Shown here: piece after piece, positions 41,055 through 51,603 of the stretch
Numbering within the stretch: position 1 is the first letter of the stretch
Layout of the letters: every line of letters begins with the position of its first letter
Origin: an uncultured Clostridia bacterium
Lineage (GTDB): Bacteria; Bacillota; Clostridia; Oscillospirales; Acutalibacteraceae
Length of the DNA stretch: 59,202 bases
Assembly (NCBI GenBank): GCA_946183365.1
Contig: CAMHAH010000018.1
Coordinates: 1-59,202, forward strand
Reading direction: 5' to 3'
Program-made: the position numbers and the translations under genes
The notes under the pieces: model-generated
The model's input: the letters and a program-made list of their open reading frames with translations, nothing else
Told to the model about the DNA's origin: nothing
Database searches by the model: none

Positions 41055-44000
41055 TTACGCTACGCTGTTAAAGTATTTGATCGCCGCTTCGTTATAGCGA
41101 TACAGCGCCGTCACGGTGTCGGTGATGGGCTGAGCGCCGCCGTCATTCCGCAAAACGTCCTTAACATAAGAGAATGCCGAGTAACTACCAAGGGAAACGT
41201 CATCGTATCTCAGCTCATAGTTCTCACCAAGCTTCGACGCGGGGATATCCGTGACCTCGATATAGCAATAATCATCGTCGTAATCCTTGACCGCTCCGAC
41301 GTTTTTGCCCTTGCTGTCGAGCATAGAAAGAGCGGAGGTATCCGCGCCGTTCTTCTTGAAGTAGAAGCGCAGGGTAGTTTTGGTCTTTAAGAGCAGGCTG
41401 TAGCCGTAATACTCGATCCCCTTGCCCGCGAGCGCCGCGTTTATGGAGTCCTTATCGGGAACATCTGATAAGATGGAAGCCATCTCGCTGTCAATCAAAG
41501 AAATGAGGTCATAATCCACATCGTGGCTAGCCGGAGCATCTGTGTTGTGGACGAACTGTTCCTGAGCGCTTGCACCGTAGTTGAGCATGGTCTTGACCAG
41601 CACGATGAGCTCGTCGGAGAACTTGTTGTCCTGATTCGCTAAGATGACGTCGGCATAATCCCTCACCTTGTAGGTCTCGGCAGCGATTGGCTCAGAAGCG
41701 TTGCCGATGGTGATGCTCGCCGCGATCTCGTCGTTCATTTCAGCTGCGCAGACATTGCAGATAGCCTTGTAACAACCGGTTTTTGTGTCCTTTTCACTCT
41801 CACTGTCAAATGTGACGGAATCATTCTTCCCGTTCCAAACAAAACCAATGCGAACGCCCTCGGCGAGTTCTTCGTCGGCAAGATTCAGATAAAAGTTCAC
41901 GCCGATGTCGCCCTTGAGCGATAAGCTGTGACCGACAAAGTAACTGAATTCTTTTGTATCGGTATAGGCGTTGCCGCCGAAATCAACGGTTGCGAGCAAA
42001 ACATTTTTGCCGTCTGCTGCGCCTCTGGTGATCGTCGCTTCCACGGTTTCTTCATGCTTGCACCTTTCATCGGTACAGGTAAATGTCGCGGTAGCGGAGG
42101 TATTATCCTTCGACCAATTCCAAACGGGATCGCCGTAGGTATGCGCGTCGGTGAAGTCATAGGTAATGCTCCGCGCACCGAAATCAGTACTGCTGAACCG
42201 CGTGCTGTGCTTCAGGTGCATGGTGACGCTGCGATTGCCGAAGATGTTATTGCCGACAGTGATCGTGCCGCTGCGGTCAAAGGTGATATCCAGCGGGCTG
42301 CCCTCCTGAGAGGATGCAAAGGCATTGCTGCCGATCTTGTTCAGGTAGGTTGTACCGCCGATCACCTTCGTCACGTTCGCGTTGCAGAACGCGTTCGCAC
42401 CGATCTCCTCGGGATAGCCCTTGAAAACAAGGGTGAACGTAGGCGTCGTTTGATCATTAAAAATGTTCTTGCTTTGACTGTCGCCGCCGATGAAGCTGAT
42501 TCTATGACTCTCATAGCTCGCGGGGATCACGAGCTCGCCGAGGTTTTCAACCGGTCCGGTGTATCTTACGATACCGTAATCTTGACTGAATGGATTAGTC
42601 GGGGATTGCTTGATCGTCACTTCAAAGTAAGAAAACGTGATGGAGCTCAGTTCACTACCGATAGAGCCGTCCTCGTTCACGGCGTAGTTTCTGCCGTCGA
42701 TAGCATAATGCTCTACGGTACCGAAAACATAGCTGCCTGTGCCGTCTACATACGGTTCGACCCGCTCGACGTACTCGACATAGCTGAACGCAGCGCCGAC
42801 AGTCACATCGGAGTCGGGCATAATGAAGCTGTATATATCGTTAACAGGCGCAAGATTCTTGCCGTTGACCGTCACGGCTTTGATGATATAGCTCTCATCG
42901 GGCGTGACAGTCAGGGTGACCTCATTGCCCTCGCATGCGGTATCATCAGACGGGGTGACTGTACCGTGCTCGATCGTATCTATTAGAATACGGTGCGCCA
43001 GCTTGAATACCGCTTCGCCGTCGGAATTCCTGCCGACGGCATAGCCCTCATGATCGCAGAAGAAGGACTTCACGTCGCCCTTACCGGACAGTCCCGAGGT
43101 AAGCGCGGAGGAATCGAGCGCATCCTTGCGCAAGCCGATATGCGCGCCGGACTCGAGCTGATCCGTGATGGTAACGAAGCGATCGCCCTTGATGTAAAGA
43201 TCGCTGTCGGAACCGGAAGCCGTATTGCCGCTGATGACGGGCGATCCGTAGAGATTCAGCGTACCGCCGGTGTAGTAGATACCGCCGCCGTTGCCGCCTG
43301 TGCCCGCCTTGTTGCCGATAATCGTACCGCCGCTGAGGGTCAGGGTTCCGTTCGTCCAGATACCGCCGCCGTTGTAGCTGACGTCCTCAACCGTATTATC
43401 CGAGATCGTGCCGCCGCTCATCGTCATCTCGCCGCTGTTCAGAACACCCGCGCCGCCGAAATGATAGGCGGTGTTGGAGGCAACTGAGCCGCCGTATATG
43501 TTCATCTGAGCTCCGGAGAGATTCGCGATACCGCCGCCCTCATAAGCGCGGTTGCCGGTGATCGCGCCGCCCTCGATATTCAGCGTACCGTTGTTGACGA
43601 TACCACCACCGGCTGTGCTGTGACAGCCGCCGGTGATGACGCCGGAATCATCTATGCTCGAATCCCTGATCGTCAGGGTACCATTATTGGTGATGACGTT
43701 GCCGTCGGTGGTCGCCTCATCCATACAGCGGTCGAGCGTGAAGCCGTTCAGGTCGAGGGTGATGCTCTTGCCCTCGGGGATCACGAGCGCCGTATCGGTA
43801 TCCGTCGCCTCGACGTTCTCCGTCAGCCTGATCGTTGTGTCGTTTGTCGCGTAATTGATACGGGATTGCAGGAACGCCCACGCGGTGCCGGCTTTATCGG
43901 GAGTAAGCGTTTTTTTGTTGAAGCGTTCTTTGTCGTTGCTTTCGTAAGTACCGCTGTAAGAGTAAGTCCCATCCGTCATATCCCGGATGAAAATGATCTT

Positions 44001-47000
44001 TCCGTTTCCTTCATACGATGTAACGGTGATACTGTCGGTCGGATCGGTCCAGCCCAGGATGACGTCGTTCGGAGAACTGAGCGTTCCGTCTACAGTTGTA
44101 CTGCCTCCGACGATGGAAATATTCTTACCGTAGAGCCTGCCGTTATAGGTCAGGCTTCCGCCGGAGACGGTCACGACAGTATTCTCGTTCTCCATCGTTC
44201 CGGTCAATACTGTGTCGCCGCCGGAGATCGTCAGCTCACCACTGCAATTGATCGGGGAGCCGGAACTGCTCTTGACCGTCATGCTGCCGCCGGTGACATT
44301 GATATCTCCCAAGCAGTTGAATACCACGCCGTAGTCGCGGGAGGAATTGATGGTACCGCCGGAGATATTCGCTTCATCCTCAACAGAGATATACGATGTC
44401 TTCAACGTTCCGCCGAGCACATCAAGAGAGCGCGCATACACGTTCGTCTCTATCTTTCCTCCAACGATATCAACGCTTCCGGCGTAAATGCCCAAGCCCC
44501 TGATAATGCCCTCGGTCTCTCCGGGAGCGCGGTAGACCGTCAGCGCCCCGGCAGTCTTCAGGTCGCTGCTTCCGAGCTCATAAGGATTCATGTTCATGAT
44601 CGCGCCGTCACGAAGGATCAGCTTGACGTCGCCGTTGAGGTCGATACTGTTCGTGATACTGAGCTGACCGATATTGTGTCCGTTGCTCTCTTTCTTTTCA
44701 ACGTAGTACCAGCCCGAGGTCAGCTCGGGGATACCATTAGTCAGCTCAGCCGCCTGAGCCGTCTGCACGTTGCCCTCCTCGTCGATGTATTCTATCTCAT
44801 GCAGAGTGCTGAACACTGCTGTCACGGTGATATCGCTCTCCGGCATTTCAAAGGAATCATCATCGATCACGGTCTTAGCGCCGTTCTGATCGGTATAGTA
44901 CAGCACCGTCAGCTTGCAGCCCTCATCGGGAGCGGTCGTCAGCTCGATATGCTCGCCTCTCTTAGCCGATGCCGCGGAGGAGGTGACCGTTCCGTGCTCG
45001 CATTCCGCGATATTGATATCAAAGATCAGGCGGAACGTCTCGGTCACAGAGTATTCCTTACCGGCGAAAACACACTGAGCGGTAGCGATCCTGTTCTTAT
45101 CGATATCCTCATATCTGACCTTTGCGCTGACCTTGATGATATCGCCGTTTTCCTGATGCTTGAACACAGCGGTCGCCTGCGTATGATCGTCTGACCAGAG
45201 CCATTCCGTAAGGTCATAATGGGTCGAGTCGTACAACTCGAGCTTCTTGCCCTCAGCCGTCTGTACCTGTTCATCTGTCAGCGTACCGGTGTAGAGATTT
45301 ACCCCGTCTGTCAGCGTCTGACCATCGGAAATATTGATGCTGTACTGATCCTTCTTATAATTGATTTGATCCAAGGTGATCGAGCTGTCGGAGGTGTTGC
45401 AGCCGAGCTCGACGCTCTTGACCGCGGAAAAGTCATCTATCTCGATCGTCCCGCCGAGGAGATTCGCAACGCCGTAGGCGGTAGCGCCCTTTACATCAAA
45501 GGTACCCCGTACGATCTTGATGGATTCATTCGTGACAAAATCCGCTGCTCCGCCCTTCACGATCGCGCCGTACTGTACGAAATGTCTCAGCTGAGGTGAT
45601 TCGTTACAGGAGCTGAGATCCAGCGTGCCGCTCTGTGAGTACTGTCCGTAGATCGTCAGGGAAGAGTTTTTATTCATACTGTAATCGATCGGGATTCCGC
45701 CGTACGGAATAGGCTTCAACGTCGTGCCGTCAGCGAGGATCAGGTGGGCGTCACCAATGACCGCGATCGTGCTGTTCGCATCAAAGGACTGACTCACCAC
45801 ATACCAGCCGTCGCCGAGGATCAAATGATCGCTGTCGAGTCTCTTCGCCAAAACGCTCTTCCTCTCACCCGCTTCGTCAACATATTCTGTCGTCACGACC
45901 GGGAGATACAGCGCGCGGAAGGTCTTGTCGTCGGCAAGCTCCACCACATCATACGGGAAGCGCGCATTCTGATAATCCTGTCCCTCTTCCAGCCAGCATA
46001 CAAATTCGTATCCGACGGGGACGCGCTCGCATTCGGGAAGGACAACCTTCGTATTAACGGGCGCTTCGATCGTGGTAGAGAGGTCGTCATTATTGTAAAC
46101 GTTCCTCTCGATCAGGGTCAGTTGCTTCATCACCGCGTTCTGACCGCATTTCATACAGACGTTGTTCACGTTCCATTCGTGCTCCTCCGTCGATTCGGGG
46201 AAGGTACAGCCACAAACGCTGCAATACAGCTGATGCGTCATGACGTCAAGAGGGATCCACTCGGCGTTTGCGTGATCGCAGGCGTAGACCAACGCATATT
46301 TATTGTTGCGAACCGCATTGTACCGGCTCTGCTTGTAATAAGCCGCGGTGCTGCTCGCTTTGGAACCCGCTTTGACAAGAAGATTATCGGAAAGCGTGAG
46401 GGTCCCGCAGGAGGGACGGGAGTGCAGGAAGCTGTTGTAATCGCCGTTGCCGATCGCGACCGAGTTTCCGTCGCCGCCCGCGACCGCTTCTACCGTGCTT
46501 TGCCCGGAGATCCCGACGTAGCTGACGCCCTCGTCCTCACCGCCGCCGATGCCGGAGCCGTACTCACTGCCGTAGGCGTGTACCTCGGAATCGATGATCT
46601 CGATATGACCGCCGTTTCCGTCCTCACCGCCGCCGATGCCCGCGCCGTCTACTCCGCCCCACGCGCTCACGGTAGAGCCTTGGAGCTTGATATTTCCGCC
46701 GTCGCCATCATCGCCGCCGCCGATGCCCGCGGCATAACCGCCGCCGGTCGCCTTGACAGTAGAATCGATGATGGTGATGGTACCGCCGTGGCCGCTCTCA
46801 CCGCCGCCGATACCTGCGCCGTCGGTCGCGCTGTCGGCTGTGATATTCGAACGCTCGATGGTGATATCGCCGCCGCTGACGTCGTCACCGCCGCCGATAC
46901 CCGCGCCGTAGCGCCCGCCGTGAGCGACTACGGTAGAGTCTGAGATCTTGATGGTGCAATTGGCGTCGGTCTCGTTGCCCGTACCGATGCCCGCTGCGTC

Positions 47001-48581
47001 GGTGCCGCCTGTCGCGGTAACGTCAGCGCCGTCCGTGATATTGATGGTGCCGCCGGTCTCAGCCTCGTCTCCGCTTCCGATACCTGCGCCATAGTCGCCG
47101 GCATTCGCGATGACCGTACTGTCGGAAATATTGATCGTATTGAAGCTGTGCTCGTCAGCACCGCCGATCGCCGCTGCATATTTACCGCTTGAAGCATTTA
47201 CATTAGCTTTCTCCGTAATATTGATCGTACCGCCGGAGCCTTGGTATCCGCCGCCGATACCCGCGCCGGAAACCGTCTTGCCGAACAGCTGTGCAAACCA
47301 GCTGATCAGCTTCAGTCCCGTAGCGTAGTATTTCTCTCCGTCCGAATACCAGTTGGTTCTGCCAATCTGAGCCTGGATATCCTCGTCGAAGCGGTCGCCG
47401 GAATTATAGGATTTGGAGATCGCGGTAACATGGACGTCCTTACCTTTGATATTGATGGTTCCGGCGTTGCCCTCTCTGCCGCCGCCGATACCCGCGCCGC
47501 CCGCGGTAGAGGTGGCGACGACCGACGCTGTGCCCGAGATATTGATCGTATTCGCGTTTCTTCTCGCACCTGCGCCGATGCCCGCGCCGTATTCACCAAT
47601 GGCGATGATCGTACCGCCGGTGATCGTGATCGGGCGGGTAACCCATGCATCTTCACCGCTGCCAATACCGGCGCCGGAATCGTCCAGATCGTTTCCGGTG
47701 GAAGCGGCAGTGACCTTGCCGCCGTAGATGTTGATCTGCGGACTGTAGGATTGAGCGCCGCCGCCGACGCCCGCACCGCTTACCGCCACTGTCCGGATAT
47801 CGCCGCCGTAGATGCTCAGGGATGAGTTGAAATACTCGTTTCTCGCACCGCTGCCGATGCCCGCGCCGCTGGTGGTGTCGGTCCTGATGGTACCTCCGTA
47901 GATACGGATACCTTCGCCGCCCCAGGACATCGTGCCTTCATAACCACCGCCGATACCGGCACCGTTGCAGTATACCTGCTTCATACACGAGATATTGCCG
48001 TCCCAGACGGTGATGCGCTTCGGAGCGCCCTTATGTCCGCCGCCGATGATCGCGGCAGTGCTGTTATAATCGCCCCTCAGGTCGAGGGTGCCGCCGTGGA
48101 TCGTGATCTCACCCGCGTCCTCGCCGTCGTTCGAGCCGATCGCGGCACACGGCTGGTAGGTATCGCCGGAATTATGATTCAGATAGATCGAGAGCTTACC
48201 GCTTGTCTTTGACGCGGCATAGATATCGAGCGTACCTTCCTTCTCGACGCGGATGCCCTGATCGCAGGTCAGGGTAGCGCCGTCGCCGAGGTACAGTCCG
48301 ACCGTCTGACCGTTCGCGACGTTCAGACGCCCCGAAACTTTCGTATCGGACGTGACGACATAGTAGCCGCTCGTCAGATCGTTAGACGACCGCTTGGAGA
48401 GCTCGGTATACTGCGTAATGACCTCGGGATCGTTGACGACCTTGCCAGCCGCACTGTCCCAGTGGTGCTTAGTAATCGTGATTGCTCTCGCGGCACTGAA
48501 CTCAAACGGAATAATGGTAAACATGCTGAGGATCATGACGATCGCCAACAGCAGGCTTAACGATTTTTTAATTATCTTCAT
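41055..48581 (-). CDS. Giant secreted beta-helix / InlB-repeat surface protein
   Basis: 2508 residues. Signal peptide 1-33 ('..FSAARA'); then residues about 175-700 form a parallel beta-helix of some 17-18 tandem units of about 31 residues, pattern GAGIGGG..(G)GTI(N/T)I..STV.A.GG; a Cys/His region near 767-817 ('CDHANAEW..CSVCGCTF..CMKCGQ') resembling a bacterial surface zinc-ribbon repeat; InlB-like modules near 1184-1257 and 1861-1934; a Pmp-like run with 'GGGIVNNGTLNIEGGAITGNRAYEGGGI' near 1654-1794; a BspA-like segment near 2047-2097 ('IGANAFCN'); and a C-terminal domain 2230-2508 starting 'SLSLKGDIGVNFYLNLADEE'. No LPXTG, dockerin or membrane anchor visible, so attachment is unexplained. 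Probably an adhesin. GGGGTG precedes ATG. Confidence 0.85.
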   Translation of the reverse strand: MKIIKKSLSLLLAIVMILSMFTIIPFEFSAARAITITKHHWDSAAGKVVNDPEVITQYTELSKRSSNDLTSGYYVVTSDTKVSGRLNVANGQTVGLYLGDGATLTCDQGIRVEKEGTLDIYAASKTSGKLSIYLNHNSGDTYQPCAAIGSNDGEDAGEITIHGGTLDLRGDYNSTAAIIGGGHKGAPKRITVWDGNISCMKQVYCNGAGIGGGYEGTMSWGGEGIRIYGGTIRTDTTSGAGIGSGARNEYFNSSLSIYGGDIRTVAVSGAGVGGGAQSYSPQINIYGGKVTAASTGNDLDDSGAGIGSGEDAWVTRPITITGGTIIAIGEYGAGIGAGARRNANTINISGTASVVATSTAGGAGIGGGREGNAGTINIKGKDVHVTAISKSYNSGDRFDEDIQAQIGRTNWYSDGEKYYATGLKLISWFAQLFGKTVSGAGIGGGYQGSGGTINITEKANVNASSGKYAAAIGGADEHSFNTINISDSTVIANAGDYGAGIGSGDEAETGGTINITDGADVTATGGTDAAGIGTGNETDANCTIKISDSTVVAHGGRYGAGIGGGDDVSGGDITIERSNITADSATDGAGIGGGESGHGGTITIIDSTVKATGGGYAAGIGGGDDGDGGNIKLQGSTVSAWGGVDGAGIGGGEDGNGGHIEIIDSEVHAYGSEYGSGIGGGEDEGVSYVGISGQSTVEAVAGGDGNSVAIGNGDYNSFLHSRPSCGTLTLSDNLLVKAGSKASSTAAYYKQSRYNAVRNNKYALVYACDHANAEWIPLDVMTHQLYCSVCGCTFPESTEEHEWNVNNVCMKCGQNAVMKQLTLIERNVYNNDDLSTTIEAPVNTKVVLPECERVPVGYEFVCWLEEGQDYQNARFPYDVVELADDKTFRALYLPVVTTEYVDEAGERKSVLAKRLDSDHLILGDGWYVVSQSFDANSTIAVIGDAHLILADGTTLKPIPYGGIPIDYSMNKNSSLTIYGQYSQSGTLDLSSCNESPQLRHFVQYGAIVKGGAADFVTNESIKIVRGTFDVKGATAYGVANLLGGTIEIDDFSAVKSVELGCNTSDSSITLDQINYKKDQYSINISDGQTLTDGVNLYTGTLTDEQVQTAEGKKLELYDSTHYDLTEWLWSDDHTQATAVFKHQENGDIIKVSAKVRYEDIDKNRIATAQCVFAGKEYSVTETFRLIFDINIAECEHGTVTSSAASAKRGEHIELTTAPDEGCKLTVLYYTDQNGAKTVIDDDSFEMPESDITVTAVFSTLHEIEYIDEEGNVQTAQAAELTNGIPELTSGWYYVEKKESNGHNIGQLSITNSIDLNGDVKLILRDGAIMNMNPYELGSSDLKTAGALTVYRAPGETEGIIRGLGIYAGSVDIVGGKIETNVYARSLDVLGGTLKTSYISVEDEANISGGTINSSRDYGVVFNCLGDINVTGGSMTVKSSSGSPINCSGELTISGGDTVLTGTMENENTVVTVSGGSLTYNGRLYGKNISIVGGSTTVDGTLSSPNDVILGWTDPTDSITVTSYEGNGKIIFIRDMTDGTYSYSGTYESNDKERFNKKTLTPDKAGTAWAFLQSRINYATNDTTIRLTENVEATDTDTALVIPEGKSITLDLNGFTLDRCMDEATTDGNVITNNGTLTIRDSSIDDSGVITGGCHSTAGGGIVNNGTLNIEGGAITGNRAYEGGGIANLSGAQMNIYGGSVASNTAYHFGGAGVLNSGEMTMSGGTISDNTVEDVSYNGGGIWTNGTLTLSGGTIIGNKAGTGGNGGGIYYTGGTLNLYGSPVISGNTASGSDSDLYIKGDRFVTITDQLESGAHIGLRKDALDSSALTSGLSGKGDVKSFFCDHEGYAVGRNSDGEAVFKLAHRILIDTIEHGTVTPSDDTACEGNEVTLTVTPDESYIIKAVTVNGKNLAPVNDIYSFIMPDSDVTVGAAFSYVEYVERVEPYVDGTGSYVFGTVEHYAIDGRNYAVNEDGSIGSELSSITFSYFEVTIKQSPTNPFSQDYGIVRYTGPVENLGELVIPASYESHRISFIGGDSQSKNIFNDQTTPTFTLVFKGYPEEIGANAFCNANVTKVIGGTTYLNKIGSNAFASSQEGSPLDITFDRSGTITVGNNIFGNRSVTMHLKHSTRFSSTDFGARSITYDFTDAHTYGDPVWNWSKDNTSATATFTCTDERCKHEETVEATITRGAADGKNVLLATVDFGGNAYTDTKEFSYFVGHSLSLKGDIGVNFYLNLADEELAEGVRIGFVWNGKNDSVTFDSESEKDTKTGCYKAICNVCAAEMNDEIAASITIGNASEPIAAETYKVRDYADVILANQDNKFSDELIVLVKTMLNYGASAQEQFVHNTDAPASHDVDYDLISLIDSEMASILSDVPDKDSINAALAGKGIEYYGYSLLLKTKTTLRFYFKKNGADTSALSMLDSKGKNVGAVKDYDDDYCYIEVTDIPASKLGENYELRYDDVSLGSYSAFSYVKDVLRNDGGAQPITDTVTALYRYNEAAIKYFNSVA
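46490..48050 (-). repeat. Tandem beta-helix repeats within the giant gene
   Basis: Roughly 93-base units that all contain, on the plus strand, a CCGCCGCCGAT-(A/G)-CCCGCGCC-like block (encoding GAGIGGG). Units are clearly related but have diverged, with lengths of 30-35 codons; several neighbours have near-identical 20-base cores. Confidence 0.8.
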
Positions 48582-48629
48582 TCATATCACCCCGGATTAG
48601 GCAGGAATAATTATGCACGTATTTGTTAT

Positions 48630-48658
48630 ATTATAGCAAATAATCAATAAAATGTCTA
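48630..48658 (-). promoter_or_regulatory. Promoter of the giant surface protein
   Basis: Minus strand TAGACA (48653-48658), 17 bases, TATAAT (48630-48635), about 45 bases before the ATG. Confidence 0.6.
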
Positions 48659-48659
48659 T

Positions 48660-49169
48660 CAGAAATCCGCTAAATTATTAGAGTATCATGGATTTGTAAA
48701 GAGTTAAATGTATAAACTAACATACGCTAATCTTACTGGGATCAGCTCGATCATTATTGATAACAATTCGAAAACGCATACTTTAGAATTGTAAGGAACG
48801 TATCATACAATACGACCGACTGCGTTCTCGTTTCGTTTAATGCATAGAAAATGAGCGTCATACTTGGGCCACAAAACTCGAAACAGCCGGTGAGAAAAAA
48901 GCAATGAAACCGTCCAATCTGAAATCGGCTACAGTCTTGCCGAGCGTCACATTATCTGTAGCTTCACAGCCATGCAAATATCCAAAATAACAGTGACGGT
49001 TTTCAGAGACTTATACAATTTATCATATATTGCAATTTTTTTGAGTTTTAACAACACACTAGACCAACTTTGATATTCATTAAATCCCAATAGAGCACTA
49101 TAAACTTACAGCCCACATAGAAGTGAGCTGTAACTATTAATTGTATATATTAGTTTACGTTAAATATAA
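48660..49169. other. Gene-free stretch
   Basis: About 500 AT-rich bases. I find no ORF with an SD, no tRNA and no strong hairpin. Possibly decayed DNA. Confidence 0.6.
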
Positions 49170-49321
<152 letters not shown>

Positions 49322-49324
49322 TTT

Positions 49325-49387
49325 TGGCTCCCCCAGTTGGACTCGAACCAACGACAACTCGGTTAACAGCCGAGTGCTCTGGAGCTT
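49325..49387 (-). pseudogene. tRNA-Asn (GUU) lacking its D arm
   Basis: On the minus strand, GCTCC is followed directly by AGAGCACTCGGCTGTTAACCGAG, the complete anticodon arm with GTT, and the T arm TGGTTCGAGTCCA, acceptor GGGAGCC and CCA. A normal tRNA-Asn has about 14 more bases (ATAGCTCAGTTGGT-like) between the two. The gene therefore has a precise D-arm deletion. 21 bases upstream of 5S. Confidence 0.7.
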
Positions 49388-49469
49388 TATGTTAACTAAA
49401 AATACTGATTTTATCAACAAATAAGCCGTGTTAGAATTGAAGGTTGCTTTTAGTAACCCGACTTATAAC

Positions 49470-50255
49470 CTAAAGGCTAATCAATTCGGAATACTCCTCA
49501 TTCAACTGAACCTGAATGTCATAGCTATTGCCTGTTCCCTTTCCTGCATAAATCTTTTCTATCAGGTCAAGCACTATCATTTTATTGTGGTCCACATCTG
49601 CAACATCAAATTGTTCAGCCATAGATTTCAATTTTTCATATTTTTGTCTTATTGTCTTTTTCTTCCGGGCTTGTATTTTTCTCTGCTCATTCAATTCCTC
49701 CAGTTTCTTTGTCTGCTTTTCTATCTTCTTTTTTGCAACGGATAATCGTTTGCTGATAACCTCAGCAGAATACTTTTCAGGGTGCATTAACGACTTGGGA
49801 ATGAGCATTATCAGATTATCATAATCTTCGTTTTCTTTTTCCAGATCATACTTCATAACGCGAATTCTTTTTTGTAAAGCATATTCCTTCTTTCTATGTT
49901 TCTCCTCTAGTTTTGCTATTTGGTTTTCAGATTTCAAGCTCTTAAAACACTTGTACAAATAAGCATTCACTGTCTTTTCCATTTTATTTGAAGAATACGT
50001 ACTCTGTCCACTGCAATCATATCTATTCAATGCACTTCCGGGACAAACAAACCTACCGTAAACATAATGATGTGTACTTCCATCTGCTGTTTTTCTGGAT
50101 CCGGACGTTGTAGTATATGTCATTTTCTTTTCGCAGGAAGAGCAATATACCAAATCACCCAGAACAGACCCATCAATCTGTTTCTTATTAGAAACATGCG
50201 ATTCTGTGTATTGGTCGGAACGTTGCTTAAGGATCAATTGTGCTTCATTATACAA
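49470..50255 (-). pseudogene. C-terminal part of a large serine recombinase
   Basis: 261 codons; the frame is open further up to about 50315 without a start. It begins with 'LYNEAQLILKQRSDQY', then the recombinase zinc ribbon 'GLVYCSSCEKKMTYTTT'-type region (here 'GDLVYCSSCEKKMTY..YVYGRFVCPGSALNRYDCSGQ' with four Cys) and a long Lys/Glu coiled coil (about 110-225), ending 'VQLNEEYSELISL'. The catalytic resolvase domain with its Ser and the recombinase domain are missing. Its upstream border coincides with the 3' end of the histidine kinase gene, so part of an element was deleted when this junction formed. Confidence 0.8.
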
Positions 50256-50316
50256 ATCATCATCGATATCTATATTTGATATAACAAATAAATCTATTGA
50301 AATAAATCGATTTCTA

Positions 50317-51603
50317 TCAGCTCGGCAGGGTACAAATGATTCTCAATTGATCATCGGGCGTTTTTTGTGCCTTGATGATGCCGCCGTGCTTTTCGGTGAT
50401 AGCTCTTGCTACCGAAAGCCCAATGCCGAAGCCCTTATTTTCATCCTTGGAACGGGATGTATCACCGCGATAGAATCGATCGAACAAGCGCGTCAGCGCT
50501 TCATCGCTCAGGGGTTCCTTCATGACGTTTTCCGTTTTCAGAACGATATTCTTACTCGATTTACTCAGTGACACATGAATGTCGGTATCTTCAGGCGCGT
50601 ACTTGACGGCATTTTCGCAGAGAATGCTGATAAGCCTTCTGATTGCTGCTTCATCGCCGCAGTATGTCAAATCCTCTTGCACACTGACGATCATATTCTT
50701 CCCATTGAATTCTGCCATACTGACAAATGGCTCCGCAACGTCATTTACGACATTTGACAGATTGAATTCGTTTCGTTCAAAAGCGGAATCCGCTTCATCC
50801 ATACGCGACAGATACACCAGCTCATTAACGAGCTTGCGCATATCGGCGACCTGCTTCTGCGTCCCCTGCACCCACTCGTTCGGCCCGATATCCATTGATA
50901 ACACATCCATGTTAGCAGAAATGACGGTCAACGGCGTTTTCAGCTCATGCCCTGCGTCGGTAATGAATTGCTTTTGCCGTTCGATATTATCCATCATCGG
51001 GCGTATCGCTTTCTTGCTAAGGAGCGATACCAGCAGCCATGATAATAAGATTCCGACAACGCAAGCACCTATTGAAATGATCAGAAGCGAAAACACTTTT
51101 TCTCTTTGTGATTCAAAATTAAGAAAGACGGCTGACTTAGAACCGTCTGATTTTTCAGTCACCTGATACAGATAGTTCTTGGTATGACCTGACAAGGTAT
51201 CGGACGACAATACGTCATTTGCAATCGTTAAAAGCTCATCGTTGGCGTATTCGGTCTCTTTGGAGCCTGCGCCGAGGAACAGCTCGCCGTCGGCGCTTTG
51301 TATCGCAATAAAGTATCTTGATTCCTCGACCTTTGTATTCATATGATGATTACTGCCTTTTTGCCGTGTTTGCGGAACGCTGTCATCGGAAGCAGTTTTC
51401 CCGTGATGATTTTCACCGTTCTGGCTATCGGTTTTGCCGTACGCTGCATTATCATTTTCGACTATATAATTCATCGTTTCTTTCAGCTCGGCAGAAGTAT
51501 TGACATAATGGACAGCATTGATGACGCCGGCAACAAGAAGCATTGCCAGCGTCAGCGCCAATAAAGCGATTTTGATAAAGCGCTGTCGGATTTGTTTCAT
51601 CAT
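50317..51603 (-). CDS. Sensor histidine kinase of the 2HAD operon
   Basis: 428 residues. TM1 about 9-31; an extracytoplasmic sensor of about 130 residues with His-rich stretches ('ENHHGKTASDDS', 'KGSNHHMNTK'); TM2 about 172-195; HisKA with the phosphorylated His in 'DAGHELKTPLTVISANMDVL'; HATPase_c with 'NAVKYAPEDTD' (N box) and 'GFGIGLSVARAITEKHGG' (G2 box). No HAMP or PAS domain is obvious. Start overlaps the regulator's stop by four bases (ATGA). Last gene of the operon. The histidine-rich sensor suggests metal or redox sensing (inference). Confidence 0.92.
   Translation of the reverse strand: MMKQIRQRFIKIALLALTLAMLLVAGVINAVHYVNTSAELKETMNYIVENDNAAYGKTDSQNGENHHGKTASDDSVPQTRQKGSNHHMNTKVEESRYFIAIQSADGELFLGAGSKETEYANDELLTIANDVLSSDTLSGHTKNYLYQVTEKSDGSKSAVFLNFESQREKVFSLLIISIGACVVGILLSWLLVSLLSKKAIRPMMDNIERQKQFITDAGHELKTPLTVISANMDVLSMDIGPNEWVQGTQKQVADMRKLVNELVYLSRMDEADSAFERNEFNLSNVVNDVAEPFVSMAEFNGKNMIVSVQEDLTYCGDEAAIRRLISILCENAVKYAPEDTDIHVSLSKSSKNIVLKTENVMKEPLSDEALTRLFDRFYRGDTSRSKDENKGFGIGLSVARAITEKHGGIIKAQKTPDDQLRIICTLPS

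Noticed and set aside
43620..46943. Long plus-strand open frames (524 and 399 codons) opposite the giant surface-protein gene
   Set aside because: They mirror the GC-rich repeats on the other strand, have no SD and no protein-like domains; the minus-strand frame has signal peptide and domains.
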